Source: Guptibacillus hwajinpoensis (GTDB lineage: Bacteria > Bacillota > Bacilli > Bacillales > Guptibacillaceae). From it: a stretch of DNA of 64,000 bases. Under the pieces are notes generated by a model. That model was not told where the DNA came from and made no database searches. It saw only the letters and a list, made by a program, of their open reading frames with translations. How positions within the stretch are numbered: the stretch's first letter is position 1; each line of letters begins with the position of its first letter. The stretch lies in assembly GCF_029277305.1 (NCBI RefSeq), contig NZ_CP119526.1; one strand, written 5' to 3'. Position numbers and translations under genes: made by a program. Of this stretch, positions 42,905 through 51,910 are shown piece by piece.

Positions 42905-43849
42905 ATGAAGCATACGACAGGAATACATCATATAACAGCAATTGTAGGTAATCCACAAGAAAACGTTGATTTTTATAGTGGAGTATTAGGATTACGACTT
43001 GTTAAAAAAACTGTAAATTTTGATGACCCCGGAACGTATCATTTATATTTCGGCAATGAAGAAGGTGCGCCAGGTACAATAATGACATTTTTTCCGTGGT
43101 CCAATGCACACGAAGGTACAATCGGATCTGGTCAGGTTGGCGTTACAAGCTTTGTTATCCCAGAAGGCAGCCTTTCATTCTGGAAGAAGCGCCTGACGAA
43201 ATTAAATGTCGAGTATGGTGAAATGACACGCTTTGGCGAAGATGTTCTTACATTTGATGATCCTCATGGATTGCACATTGAACTTGTAGAGCGAGAAGAA
43301 GGTGAACGTAATACGTGGAACTTTGGTGGTGTTGATACGAAACATGCCATTAAAGGATTTGCGGGTGCAACGCTATTAACTGGAAAACCGGATTCAACAT
43401 TGAAAGTTCTTGAGGAAATATTTGGATTTGTTCGAGTAGCAGAAGAAGAGGATTTCGTTCGACTTAAATCGAGTGATTCTATTGGTAACACGATTGATGT
43501 TAAGAAAACGCCACTATCATCAGGCAGAATGGGTTCTGGAACAGTTCACCACATTGCTTTTCGTGCAAATGATTTTTCAGATCATGAAGAGTGGAGAAGT
43601 TTACTTGAAGAAAAAGGGTACAGTCCAACACCTGTAGTTGATCGCCAGTACTTTAATGCGATTTATTTCCGTGAAGAAGGTGGCATATTGTTCGAAATTG
43701 CAACAGATCCTCCAGGCTTTGCGAAAGATGAAAATCCTGAAGATATGGGTAAGAAGCTTCTTCTACCACCTTGGCTTGAAGAAAAGCGTACACAGATTGA
43801 GAGTGTACTTGAGCCTGCAGATGCAAGAGTTCTTAAGGGTGATAAATAA
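42905..43849 (+). CDS. Ring-cleaving dioxygenase of the MhqA/MhqE/MhqO group
   Basis: A two-domain VOC protein of 314 residues. The first module starts GIHHITAIVGNPQENVDFYS, with further metal-ligand segments in VHHIAFRAND and the late Glu in EEGGILFEIATDPPG. In B. subtilis these proteins are induced by 2-methylhydroquinone and catechol through MhqR and help degrade quinone-type electrophiles. The stop and start codons overlap (TAATG) with mhqD. Which of the three paralogs it corresponds to is not clear. Confidence 0.88.
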   Translation: MKHTTGIHHITAIVGNPQENVDFYSGVLGLRLVKKTVNFDDPGTYHLYFGNEEGAPGTIMTFFPWSNAHEGTIGSGQVGVTSFVIPEGSLSFWKKRLTKLNVEYGEMTRFGEDVLTFDDPHGLHIELVEREEGERNTWNFGGVDTKHAIKGFAGATLLTGKPDSTLKVLEEIFGFVRVAEEEDFVRLKSSDSIGNTIDVKKTPLSSGRMGSGTVHHIAFRANDFSDHEEWRSLLEEKGYSPTPVVDRQYFNAIYFREEGGILFEIATDPPGFAKDENPEDMGKKLLLPPWLEEKRTQIESVLEPADARVLKGDK

Positions 43850-44451
43850 TGAAGCATATCTTTAAAGAAGGAAATACTGAACTTCCGGTTCTATTGTTGT
43901 TACATGGAACAGGAGGTACAGAAGAAGATCTACTACCACTTGCGGAGCTAATTGCCCCTGAACATTCCGTTTTAAGCGTAAGAGGAAATGTATCGGAGAA
44001 TGGCATGCCGCGTTTCTTTAAAAGGTTATCAGAAGGTGTTTTCGATGAAGAAGATTTGATTGAACGGACACACGAGTTGAATTCGTTCATTGATGACTCA
44101 GCAGATCAATATGGCTTCGACCGAACGAATGTTATTGCGATTGGCTATTCAAACGGTGCTAATATCGCTGCAAGCTTGCTGTTCCATGATAAGAACGCAC
44201 TGCGTGGAGCTATTCTTCACCATCCAATGGTTCCACTAAGAAGCATAGAACTTCCAGATCTAAGTGAGAAACACATTTTTATCGGAGCAGGTGAGAATGA
44301 TCCAATCTGTTCATCCGATGAAACGAGAGAGCTTAAGCAGTTACTAGATAACGCTGGCGCAGAAGTTACTGTTCACTGGGAAACGTCAGGTCACCAGTTA
44401 ACACAGTCAGAAGCTATGAAAGCTGCAGAATGGTTTAAAAGATATAGTTGA
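43849..44451 (+). CDS. mhqD: Carboxylesterase/phospholipase-like hydrolase MhqD
   Basis: A 200-residue alpha/beta hydrolase with Ser101 in IAIGYSNGANIAASL, Asp151 in GAGENDPICSS and His182 in ETSGHQLTQSE, giving a complete catalytic triad. LLHGTGGTEEDLLPLAE is the oxyanion region. Together with the preceding dioxygenase it makes the typical MhqR-controlled pair for quinone and catechol stress. It is translationally coupled by a one-base overlap and ends at a terminator. Confidence 0.88.
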   Translation: MKHIFKEGNTELPVLLLLHGTGGTEEDLLPLAELIAPEHSVLSVRGNVSENGMPRFFKRLSEGVFDEEDLIERTHELNSFIDDSADQYGFDRTNVIAIGYSNGANIAASLLFHDKNALRGAILHHPMVPLRSIELPDLSEKHIFIGAGENDPICSSDETRELKQLLDNAGAEVTVHWETSGHQLTQSEAMKAAEWFKRYS

Positions 44452-44458
44452 TGTTTAG

Positions 44459-44488
44459 AGGAGTAGCCAATCAGGCTACTCCTTTTTT
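44459..44488 (+). terminator. Intrinsic terminator after mhqD
   Basis: AGGAGTAGCC and GGCTACTCCT form a 10-bp stem with an AATCA loop and a six-base T-run. Confidence 0.95.
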
Positions 44489-44493
44489 AGATA

Positions 44494-44661
44494 GGCTCTT
44501 TTTAAGAGGATAAAGAAATTTTTTTTAGAAAGTGGGTGAATTTCAGCTCCAGGATGCTTGCTTTCCGCGGGGCGGGACGCTTGAGCCTCCTTCCGCTTCA
44601 ATTAGCGAAGGTAGGTATTTTATATAAAAATTCTTAAATACCAACAAACGAAAGTAGTACC
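44494..44661 (-). mobile_element. Family-1 MITE, degenerate copy
   Basis: The left end GGCTCTTTTT and the core CCAGGATGCTTGCTTTCCGC, GGGGCGGG and CCTTCCGCTTCAATTAGCG match the inverse-orientation copies. The right terminus is decayed (CCAACAAACGAAAGTAGTACC) and no target duplication is visible. It follows the mhqD terminator and fills much of the 340-base gap before the subtilase gene. Confidence 0.75.
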
Positions 44662-44673
44662 TTATACTACTTT
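44651..44673. repeat. Nine-bp inverted repeat upstream of the protease gene
   Basis: AAAGTAGTA and TACTACTTT are perfect complements around a five-base spacer, overlapping the decayed end of the MITE. There is no T-run, so a binding site is as likely as a terminator. Confidence 0.4.
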
Positions 44674-44793
44674 TGGATGATAAACATATAGTTCTTTCTC
44701 TTCTGCCATTTAGAACCTTTAGTGAATAGGAAAAGATTTATTTTCATTACATAATGAATAGTAAGAAAACTATGAATCTATAAGGAGGAAAAA

Positions 44794-46188
44794 ATGAAGC
44801 TGATTTATGTACTTATACTGTCTTTAGTACTAGCGATAGGGTTTGGCTCTATTCCTCAGTCATATGCAGAAAAAACTGCTGTGATTGGTCCCGATTTAAC
44901 AGAAGAAATGGCTATGGAAAACGGGCCATTTGAAGTAATTGTAAGCTTTAATGGCGATGGTGCGCCTACTAATGCTCAAGCAAATTTACTAAAGAAAATA
45001 GGGGTTGAAACTGGCTTGACGCTACAAAACCTCCCTATGGCAGGAGTTATTGCAACAAAAGATCAAATAAACATGCTCTCGAAAAATGAAATGGTTCGTT
45101 CCATTTACTCGAATAAAAAATTAGAATACTTTAATTCAGATGCGACCGCTTTAACAGGTGTCGATAAGGTCCGTACAGATGATGAGATGCGAAAAGAGAA
45201 TGGTGGCATGCCTGTTAGCGGGAACGGAATTGGCGTTGTTGTAAATGACAGCGGAGTAGATGGTACACACAAAGACCACGAGCTTGGAAAAAATCTAGTT
45301 CAGAATGTGCTTGGTTCCACTAACCTTAATAGTCTAGCACCAGGATTGCTACCTGTTACATATCAGGAAGGTGTTGCTAATACTGATACAAATTCAGGAC
45401 ATGGTACTCACGTTGCTGGTACAGTTGGAGGCACTGGTGCAATGTCAGGTGGGAAATATGAAGGTGCAGCTCCAGGTGCAGACCTAATCGGATATGGATC
45501 AGGAGCAGCACTATTCGTTCTTGATGGAATTGGTGGATTTGATTATGCGCTTACACATCAGTCTCAATATGATATTCGTGTCATTACCAATTCATGGGGG
45601 TCATCAGATGACTTTGACCCTAATCATCCAATAAATATTGCTAGCAAAAAAGCCTATGACCGTGGAATCGTCGTATTGTTTGCCGCAGGTAACGAAGGCC
45701 CGAGTGAAGATACACACAATCCATATGCGAAAGCTCCGTGGGTTATTTCAATAGCTGCAGGTGAAAAAGACGGAACTCTAGCAGACTTCTCTTCACGAGG
45801 CACAAAAGGAGTAGGTGGCACATTTGAGATGGACGGTGAGACTTGGAAATGGGAAGATCGTCCAACTGTAACTGCTCCAGGTGTTGATATTGTTTCAACA
45901 CGCGTGATTGCTCCAGTTAGTTCTCTTGGTGCAATAAGTGATGTTGAGGGTATTGATCCTGCTCACATACCGTTTTATACAACAATGAGCGGAACATCAA
46001 TGGCCACTCCACATGCAGCGGGTGTAGTAGCATTAATGTTAGAAGCTAATCCGAGTTTATCACCGGATAAAGTGAAAGAAATCTTACAAGCAACAGCTAC
46101 AAACATGCCAGGTTATGAAGCATGGGAAGTTGGAGCAGGATACTTAAATGCATATGCTTCAGTTGATGCTGCTTTTGTTGCTAAATGA
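44794..46188 (+). CDS. Secreted subtilisin-family serine protease
   Basis: A 464-residue S8 peptidase. The signal peptide spans about residues 1-25 (cleavage after SYA), and an inhibitor-like propeptide runs to about residue 115. The triad is Asp152 in VVVNDSGVDGTH, His203 in SGHGTHVAGTVGG and Ser402 in SGTSMATPHAAGVV, with oxyanion Asn300 in FAAGNEGP. There is no C-terminal extension, so the mature enzyme should be freely secreted. It is likely a degradative or nutrient-scavenging enzyme; specificity is unknown. AAGGAGG precedes the ATG, and a terminator follows. Confidence 0.92.
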   Translation: MKLIYVLILSLVLAIGFGSIPQSYAEKTAVIGPDLTEEMAMENGPFEVIVSFNGDGAPTNAQANLLKKIGVETGLTLQNLPMAGVIATKDQINMLSKNEMVRSIYSNKKLEYFNSDATALTGVDKVRTDDEMRKENGGMPVSGNGIGVVVNDSGVDGTHKDHELGKNLVQNVLGSTNLNSLAPGLLPVTYQEGVANTDTNSGHGTHVAGTVGGTGAMSGGKYEGAAPGADLIGYGSGAALFVLDGIGGFDYALTHQSQYDIRVITNSWGSSDDFDPNHPINIASKKAYDRGIVVLFAAGNEGPSEDTHNPYAKAPWVISIAAGEKDGTLADFSSRGTKGVGGTFEMDGETWKWEDRPTVTAPGVDIVSTRVIAPVSSLGAISDVEGIDPAHIPFYTTMSGTSMATPHAAGVVALMLEANPSLSPDKVKEILQATATNMPGYEAWEVGAGYLNAYASVDAAFVAK

Positions 46189-46234
46189 TATGGTGAAATC
46201 TTACAATCTAAAACCGAAAACACCATGAATGCAA

Positions 46235-46258
46235 GAAGTCCCTTTGGGGGCTTTTTTC
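46235..46258 (+). terminator. Intrinsic terminator after the subtilase
   Basis: AAGTCCC and GGGGGCTT pair around a TTT loop, followed by a T-run. Confidence 0.8.
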
Positions 46259-46333
46259 TATGTTAAAAGTAATTCTGTAAGAGGTTATCTTGGCACATGA
46301 TATAATAATGGTACGAAAAGGAGCAATGAAAAT

Positions 46334-47110
46334 ATGATTTTTACAACAGCAGGAAGACCAACAGAAGCTTTAATTCTTGAAGCTACTAGACTATCAGGGC
46401 AATACAATGGAACATACATACCAAGAAAAAAGCGATCTCTTAAAGAACTAATTGACACTTATCGGTCCCCTGTAATAGTGGCTGGTTTTGATCGACTCTT
46501 TCTCTATACAGACAACGCCCTTGAACCCGTTTTCTTTCACCCAAACTCTGCGATGTTTCGCTGTAAATCATTACTAAATAATCGTCATGATGTTTTCATC
46601 AATGCAAGTGGTCTTACAGAAGGGATGAGTTTGCTCGATTGTACTGCGGGCTTAGGTTCAGACAGTATCGTTGCAAGTCTTATAACTGGTGAAAAAGGTA
46701 ATGTTCAGGCACTAGAAGGCTCTAAGCATGCCATTCTCCTTCAAGAAGGTCTTAAAACGTGGCAGAGCGGAAATGAACAGATCGATGAAGCAATGAGAAG
46801 GGTATCGGTCAAACAAAACCGTTACGAGGAAGTATTGCCCTATTTAGATGATCAGTCTGTTGATGTTGTGTATTTTGATCCGATGTTTGAGGATAGTATT
46901 CTTGAATCAAACGGTGTGAATGCGATCAAGCAAGTAGCTCTTTATGATACGTTAACAGATGACATGATCAGAGAAGCGAGGCGTGTTGCTAGAAAAAGAG
47001 TCGTTCTGAAAGATTTTTGGAAAAGCAGTCGGTTTGAACGGTTTGGTTTTCAGCAATTCATCAGAAAAACAGCTAAATTTCACTACGGGATATTGGAAAA
47101 TAAGGAGTGA
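46334..47110 (+). CDS. Class I SAM-dependent methyltransferase, RsmJ/YpiP-like
   Basis: 258 residues. The SAM-binding region is SLLDCTAGLGSDSIVAS and the DPMF motif in VVYFDPMFEDSIL resembles the catalytic DPP[YF]-type loop of N-methyltransferases acting on guanine. The protein resembles RsmJ (16S rRNA m2G1516) and B. subtilis YpiP, so rRNA is the likely substrate, but this is by resemblance. It is followed within seven bases by the Mug-type gene, whose ribosome site lies over its end; the two are probably co-transcribed. Confidence 0.75.
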   Translation: MIFTTAGRPTEALILEATRLSGQYNGTYIPRKKRSLKELIDTYRSPVIVAGFDRLFLYTDNALEPVFFHPNSAMFRCKSLLNNRHDVFINASGLTEGMSLLDCTAGLGSDSIVASLITGEKGNVQALEGSKHAILLQEGLKTWQSGNEQIDEAMRRVSVKQNRYEEVLPYLDDQSVDVVYFDPMFEDSILESNGVNAIKQVALYDTLTDDMIREARRVARKRVVLKDFWKSSRFERFGFQQFIRKTAKFHYGILENKE

Positions 47111-47116
47111 ATAGTA

Positions 47117-47605
47117 ATGTTACCAGATCACCTCGCGCATGAGATGAACATTTTGTTTATCGGATTTAATCCTGGCCTACAATCAGAGAAGGAAGGCCAT
47201 CACTATGCAAATCCGACTAATCGTTTTTATACCGTTTTGAAGGAAGCTGGATTAACAGACTGTAAACTTAAGCCGGAAGAAGATCACATGCTCCTTCAAT
47301 ATGGGTATGGGTTGACGAATATCGTTGATCGCCCAACGAGAGGAGCTGCGGACTTAACAGGAGAAGATTATGCAAAAGGAAGAGAGAAGCTACATAAAAA
47401 AATCGCGATGTATCGTCCCAAAGTCAATTGTTTTGTTGGAAAAGGAGTTTATCAAAGATTTTCAGGAATGAAAAAGGTTGATTGGGGATTTCAACCAGTT
47501 AATCAAATTGAAGGAGTTCGTGATTTTGTAGCACCTTCAACAAGTGGACTGGTTAGAATGAGTCTCGACGAGCTCACCCAAATATATAGCAAGTTACTAA
47601 AGTAA
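47117..47605 (+). CDS. mug: G:T/U mismatch-specific DNA glycosylase
   Basis: A 162-residue uracil-DNA-glycosylase-fold protein. The catalytic-loop equivalent is ILFIGFNPGLQSEKEGHHYA followed by NPTNRFYTVLKEAGL, which aligns with E. coli Mug (GINPGL..GHHFAHPGNRFW). YGLTNIVDRPTRGAADL is also conserved. Mug removes uracil or thymine opposite guanine, and ethenocytosine. The stop codon TAA lies inside the target duplication of a family-2 MITE, yet the reading frame is intact. Confidence 0.9.
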   Translation: MLPDHLAHEMNILFIGFNPGLQSEKEGHHYANPTNRFYTVLKEAGLTDCKLKPEEDHMLLQYGYGLTNIVDRPTRGAADLTGEDYAKGREKLHKKIAMYRPKVNCFVGKGVYQRFSGMKKVDWGFQPVNQIEGVRDFVAPSTSGLVRMSLDELTQIYSKLLK

Positions 47606-47606
47606 A

Positions 47607-47801
47607 GGCTATGTTAATGAACAATGTTGATTTTTGGCTCATTTACGCCCTGTTGTGCCCATTCGCTTGGAGCAAATTCATTTGCTCAGGCGAATGGGCA
47701 CCACAGGGCGACCTTTCAGCAGAGCTGAAAGGCGAGTGAAACTGAGGTTTCACTCGAATGAGCCAAAAATCGAGAAATCAACAATATGAGCAAACATAGC
47801 C
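47607..47801 (+). mobile_element. Family-2 MITE, 195-bp full-length copy at a stop codon
   Basis: The left end GGCTATGTTAATGAACAATG and the right end, reversed, GGCTATGTTTGCTCATATTG are long imperfect inverted repeats. The interior holds further palindromes (CGCCCTGTTGTGCCCATTCG region; CCTTTCAGC/GCTGAAAGG). Perfect AAAGTAAA duplications lie at 47599-47606 and 47802-47809. No coding capacity is present. The Mug terminator follows directly. Confidence 0.92.
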
Positions 47802-47808
47802 AAAGTAA

Positions 47809-47840
47809 AAGAAACCGCGTCAGGAAGGACGCGGTTTCTT
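47809..47840. terminator. Bidirectional intrinsic terminator
   Basis: AAGAAACCGCGTC and GACGCGGTTTCTT form a 13-bp stem between mug and the convergent yojO. The family-2 MITE separates it from mug. Confidence 0.93.
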
Positions 47841-47845
47841 AATGT

Positions 47846-49729
47846 TTATACAAATCGTAGTAGTAACCGCTTCAGTAGCGGTGTTAAGTAAGCAGGTATT
47901 TCGTTAGCAGACGGAATTACGAGACTTTGTGTACCATAAATGTTTCGCATCGTATTCTTTTCTTTTTCCTGAGGTTCTCCATTGGATAAGAACACGCCAA
48001 TTACTTCATAGCCTTTTTTTCTCGTTTGTATGACAGCTTCATGTGTGTCCACGATGCCATTTTCACTGTAATCGTAAGCGGACGGTTCACCATCTGTAAA
48101 CACTAGTAGTATTTTATGTTTCTCATTCCGTTCGGAAAGATCCTCAGCGGCTTTTCGTATCGCATAGCCATCTCGGTTATCTTCTTCGGGCTCAAGTTGC
48201 ATAATCTTAGGACCCTCGTTCGGTTGCGTTGAACGATTGTAATTAATAACTTGGAACAAAGTGTTCGGTTGTTCTTGATCGTCTGCATCAAATGCATCTT
48301 CATAGAATCCTGTTATCGAATGCTTAATATCAAGTCCTTTTAATGTTTCATGAAAAAGAGTAATCCCTAGCCGTGTTTCTTCCATTTTGTCGTACATGGA
48401 TGCTGAACAGTCCACTAGAAGAGAGAAAGTTACATCAAGCTTTGTACTTGGAGCATTTTTCTTATAGAACAGACGAGGATTTTCATCTGTTAACAGCCTG
48501 AGAAGCTTTCGGTTCAACCTTCCAAAATGCAGATCACTTCTTGGTGCGATTTGTTTCTGTTCAATTGTCTTCTGAATCGCGGTACGAAGAGATTTCTCCG
48601 CAAATTGAATCTCTGCTTTTGCAGTACGATAGGCGTCTTGATCTTGACCAGAAGGCTTTTCTGCATGACGTATGACTTCCCTAACGTTACGATTCGCTTC
48701 ACCAAGTGGATCTTGAGCAGAAGCAACAGCTTTTGTATCTCGGCTCTCTAGAAGTGCTTCTTCATCGAATTGACTTCCTTCTGATTGCTTTGAAGCACCC
48801 TGTACACTAACGAAAGCCTGATCGCCAGATTCTTCTTTTCGTTCTCCTTCACCAATAAGATCAGACTTTGCACCTTCTTCTAAATCAAATTGAAGAAAAT
48901 TAGATCCTTCTTGTTCTTGCTCTTCGTGCCAGGTGTTCATTTCTTCATCATACGTTTCCTTATCTTCTTTATCAGTTGCTTCCATCGTATCATCACTTTT
49001 TAACTCTCGTGCTTGTTCATCTTCTACAACTGCTGAAGAACTAGCGGCAGTTCCGTACATTGTTAAATATTCAGTCGTCATGTCGGCATGATCTGAACTA
49101 AGCTCATCGCAAAACGCCGTTGTTAGCACAGCGACGTCTTTCGTTGATTTGGCCTTACGTATCTCGGCAATTAAATGACGAAGGTAAGGCTTGTAGGTAG
49201 CGAGTTTGTCACCTAGAGCAACCGGCTTGCCAATCGCTTGAAGATAAATCGCACAAAAAAGAGAATCGATAACCTGATTTTGTCGATTGTGAACTTCTAA
49301 CCGAGCTCGAAATCGTTTTTGAAATAGAGCGCTTCTCGTTTTAAATGCATCACTCATCCCAGGTCTCTTCATAATGCAAAGCGATTCAATTCGCATGTCT
49401 TCTACAAGAGTGAAAAGTTGTTTTCTAAAAGAGCGTAAAGGTTTATTTTGTAAAAATGAAAGGTAACGGTCAACGTCAGTAAAGTTAGTGAAGTGAACAT
49501 TTCCAAGTGCACGTAAATAAATATCACTCTTCATTCCATCGAACTGTCTACCATCAAATATGTCATTCCAATAGTGGCTAACGGTTATTAGATTCTCAGC
49601 CGGTCTGAAATAGGAGTGAAAGGCAAATTGAACTTCGCTATCGCTGTTACTTAGTGTTTCAGCGAGATCAGATAAGCTCAAATGTAGAAAAGGATCCGTC
49701 TGATTCTCCGCAAAGTTAAGGAACTTCAT
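47846..49729 (-). CDS. yojO: VWA-domain protein, partner of a MoxR-type ATPase
   Basis: 627 residues. The C-terminal von Willebrand A domain has the MIDAS motif SLLVDCSASMYDKMEET and LLVFTDGEPSAYDY. The middle is an acidic, low-complexity linker. The N-terminal part is helical and uncharacterised. VWA/MoxR pairs such as NorD/NorQ and CobT/CobS help insert metals or assemble complexes. The order and sizes match B. subtilis YojO and YojN. Its ATG is adjacent to the yojN stop codon, so the two are coupled. The client complex is unknown; nitric-oxide reductase is only an annotation by analogy. Confidence 0.85.
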   Translation of the reverse strand: MKFLNFAENQTDPFLHLSLSDLAETLSNSDSEVQFAFHSYFRPAENLITVSHYWNDIFDGRQFDGMKSDIYLRALGNVHFTNFTDVDRYLSFLQNKPLRSFRKQLFTLVEDMRIESLCIMKRPGMSDAFKTRSALFQKRFRARLEVHNRQNQVIDSLFCAIYLQAIGKPVALGDKLATYKPYLRHLIAEIRKAKSTKDVAVLTTAFCDELSSDHADMTTEYLTMYGTAASSSAVVEDEQARELKSDDTMEATDKEDKETYDEEMNTWHEEQEQEGSNFLQFDLEEGAKSDLIGEGERKEESGDQAFVSVQGASKQSEGSQFDEEALLESRDTKAVASAQDPLGEANRNVREVIRHAEKPSGQDQDAYRTAKAEIQFAEKSLRTAIQKTIEQKQIAPRSDLHFGRLNRKLLRLLTDENPRLFYKKNAPSTKLDVTFSLLVDCSASMYDKMEETRLGITLFHETLKGLDIKHSITGFYEDAFDADDQEQPNTLFQVINYNRSTQPNEGPKIMQLEPEEDNRDGYAIRKAAEDLSERNEKHKILLVFTDGEPSAYDYSENGIVDTHEAVIQTRKKGYEVIGVFLSNGEPQEKEKNTMRNIYGTQSLVIPSANEIPAYLTPLLKRLLLRFV

Positions 49730-50635
49730 TTATCCTTTCTCCTGAACGCGACCAAAAATCGTTTCTGCAATGTTCTCAACAGCTGCTTTTTCTCGTTCGT
49801 CTTCAAGCTTGTCTGTAATGGCACGCTTAATAGCACGTCTTGCTTCCATAAATGTTGTAAGATCACATGCATCAAGGAGAGAACGAGGGGATGCTGCTTC
49901 TTCTGAGATTTGACCGTCTCTTACCTTTGATTGAAGATCTGTTGATAGTGTAACGAATTGATCAAGTTGATTGGAATCGTTAAGCAGTGACTGCTCGCTT
50001 AGCATTTCTTTTAGGGCAGGGCCCTGTAAGTAAGGAACTTCAATAACGATAAATCGATTTTTAAGTGCCTCATTTAATGGAGCGGTTCCTATATACCCTT
50101 CATTAATTGCTGCAATAACACCAAAGTTTCCTTTTGCACGAACCGTTTCTCCAGTAAAAGGATTGAGAACCATGCGTCGATAATCAAGTACACCATTTAG
50201 TATAGGTAACGTTTCAGCCTTGGCTGTATTAATTTCATCAATATAAAGGAGTTCACCATTTTTCATAGCATTTTCAACAGGTCCTGGGATAAATGTAATG
50301 TGCGCGTTGTTTTGGTCATCATATGTGAGCGTTTTATACCCAAGTAGTGCTTCGGCGTCTAAATCTACCGAGCAGTTAATCGAATACATTGGTTGATTAA
50401 AGAAATAGCTAATAAGTTCAGCAAGCTTCGTTTTACCTGCACCAGTTGGCCCTTTTAATAGAACATTCTTACCTAGAATGAGCGATGTAACAGCATCTTT
50501 AACAATCGACATATCAGGTGCTGTATAGCCTTCCGAGCCAATTAAATAATGGTCAGGATTGTCATTTTCATCCCGTCGATCTTCAATTCTGTTCTGTATT
50601 TCTGATGGGATATCAAATGTTTCATATAGTTGCAT
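49730..50635 (-). CDS. yojN: MoxR-family AAA+ ATPase
   Basis: A 301-residue ATPase with Walker A LLKGPTGAGKTKLAELIS, Walker B ELLYIDEINTAKAE, a sensor-1 region GVIAAINEGYIG and an arginine finger in PLNEALKNRFIVIEV. It belongs to the CbbQ/NirQ/NorQ group that works with VWA proteins as a chaperone machine. It is the first gene of the two-gene unit with yojO. AGGTCTTAC lies just before the ATG as a modest ribosome site. It is divergent from yojF. Confidence 0.88.
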   Translation of the reverse strand: MQLYETFDIPSEIQNRIEDRRDENDNPDHYLIGSEGYTAPDMSIVKDAVTSLILGKNVLLKGPTGAGKTKLAELISYFFNQPMYSINCSVDLDAEALLGYKTLTYDDQNNAHITFIPGPVENAMKNGELLYIDEINTAKAETLPILNGVLDYRRMVLNPFTGETVRAKGNFGVIAAINEGYIGTAPLNEALKNRFIVIEVPYLQGPALKEMLSEQSLLNDSNQLDQFVTLSTDLQSKVRDGQISEEAASPRSLLDACDLTTFMEARRAIKRAITDKLEDEREKAAVENIAETIFGRVQEKG

Positions 50636-50807
50636 AAGTAAGACCTCCGAGTTTCAATTAGTCGAGTCTGTTCAACAGTTAACTATAACGGAAAAAAACA
50701 ATGCTTGTCTAATGAGGAGGTACGATAACGTCAATCATTTTACCCGACCAGATAGATAAGCTATACTAGTTCTAGCTAGATGGCCTAAGAAAGAAGGGGG
50801 CAATAGG

Positions 50808-51149
50808 ATGAAACCTATTCTAATAGAAGAAGTACAAGACATTCTTGAAACGTTTGAGAACAAAGAGTTATATTTCCACCTTGAAACAACAAGTGGAGCA
50901 TACGCAGCTCAAAACAAAGAGAAGCTTGCGGTTGGAGCATACATAAGAAATGGTTCACTTCAATTTACGAATGTAAAAATAGCAGGCTCTGGACCATTCC
51001 GTGTAGGGTTTAAACTTAAAGAGGGCTGGATGTATGCAGAAGGATTAACGGATTATCAATTGGACGATGGTCGACTGCTTATGGCCGGTCATGATGATAG
51101 CGGGCGTCTCGCTATTGCAGTTCAATTAAGTTATACGCCATTTGATTAA
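50808..51149 (+). CDS. yojF: YojF-family protein (DUF1806), bacillithiol gene partner
   Basis: A 113-residue protein with VEDxxETFENKELYFHLETTSG-like start and GPFRVGFKLKEGWMYAEGLT plus DDGRLLMAGHDDSGRLAIAV. It aligns throughout with B. subtilis YojF. The function is unproven; it is regularly coupled to bshB2. The stop codon overlaps the ribosome site of bshB2. Genes for the first and last bacillithiol steps are not in the window. Confidence 0.85.
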   Translation: MKPILIEEVQDILETFENKELYFHLETTSGAYAAQNKEKLAVGAYIRNGSLQFTNVKIAGSGPFRVGFKLKEGWMYAEGLTDYQLDDGRLLMAGHDDSGRLAIAVQLSYTPFD

Positions 51150-51162
51150 GGAGGAATGCTTG

Positions 51163-51828
51163 ATGGAGAAACAAGTCCTAGTCATTTTCCCACATCCGGA
51201 TGATGAGGCATTTGGAACGGCAGGGTTGATGACGAAATTTATTAACGAAGGCGTGCCCGTTACATACGCATGTGCAACGCTTGGTGAAATGGGACGTAAT
51301 ATGGGTAACCCATTTTTCGCTACACGTGAAACGCTACCCGAAGTGAGAAAGAAAGAATTAAAAGATGCCTGTCAGGCTATGGGAGTTAACGATCTTCGAA
51401 TGCTTGGCTTTAGAGATAAAACACTTGAATTTGAAGATCCCGAGTTACTTGTATCCACGTTTAGTAAATTAGTGGATGAACTAAAGCCTTCACTAGTTAT
51501 TACATTCTATCCAGGCTATGGTATTCACCCTGATCATGATGCATGTGGTGCAGCAGTAGTGGAAGCTATTAGAAGGTTGCCAGCATCTGATCGTCCAACA
51601 CTATACACACTTCCTATCACACCTGATCGGGAATCCGTTCTTGGAAAACCTGATAAAGTATTTGATGTAACAGATGTGCTGGATACAAAAATAAAAACAA
51701 TAGAGGCCCATCGCTCACAAACAGAAGCTATGGTTGCACGTCTTGACGATGGCTCTCTTGACCCGAATTCTGATATTATGACCTTCATCAAGCAAGAATC
51801 GTTCTGGATCTATCCGTTTGATGAATAA
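51163..51828 (+). CDS. bshB2: Bacillithiol biosynthesis deacetylase BshB2
   Basis: A LmbE/PIG-L zinc hydrolase that deacetylates GlcNAc-malate during bacillithiol synthesis. The zinc ligands are in VIFPHPDDEAFGTAG (His, Asp) and GYGIHPDHDACGAA (His). TLGEMGRNMGNP and RMLGFRDKTLEFEDPE match B. subtilis YojG/BshB2. The start is ATG 51163 with AAGGAGG eight bases upstream, giving 221 residues. It is co-transcribed with yojF. Confidence 0.92.
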   Translation: MEKQVLVIFPHPDDEAFGTAGLMTKFINEGVPVTYACATLGEMGRNMGNPFFATRETLPEVRKKELKDACQAMGVNDLRMLGFRDKTLEFEDPELLVSTFSKLVDELKPSLVITFYPGYGIHPDHDACGAAVVEAIRRLPASDRPTLYTLPITPDRESVLGKPDKVFDVTDVLDTKIKTIEAHRSQTEAMVARLDDGSLDPNSDIMTFIKQESFWIYPFDE

Positions 51829-51910
51829 GTTCTAAGGCGTTCATATCTATTCGGCTCTATCCATGTTATAATTTTGACTATATTACGATAGATGGAGGAA
51901 TACGACCTAA

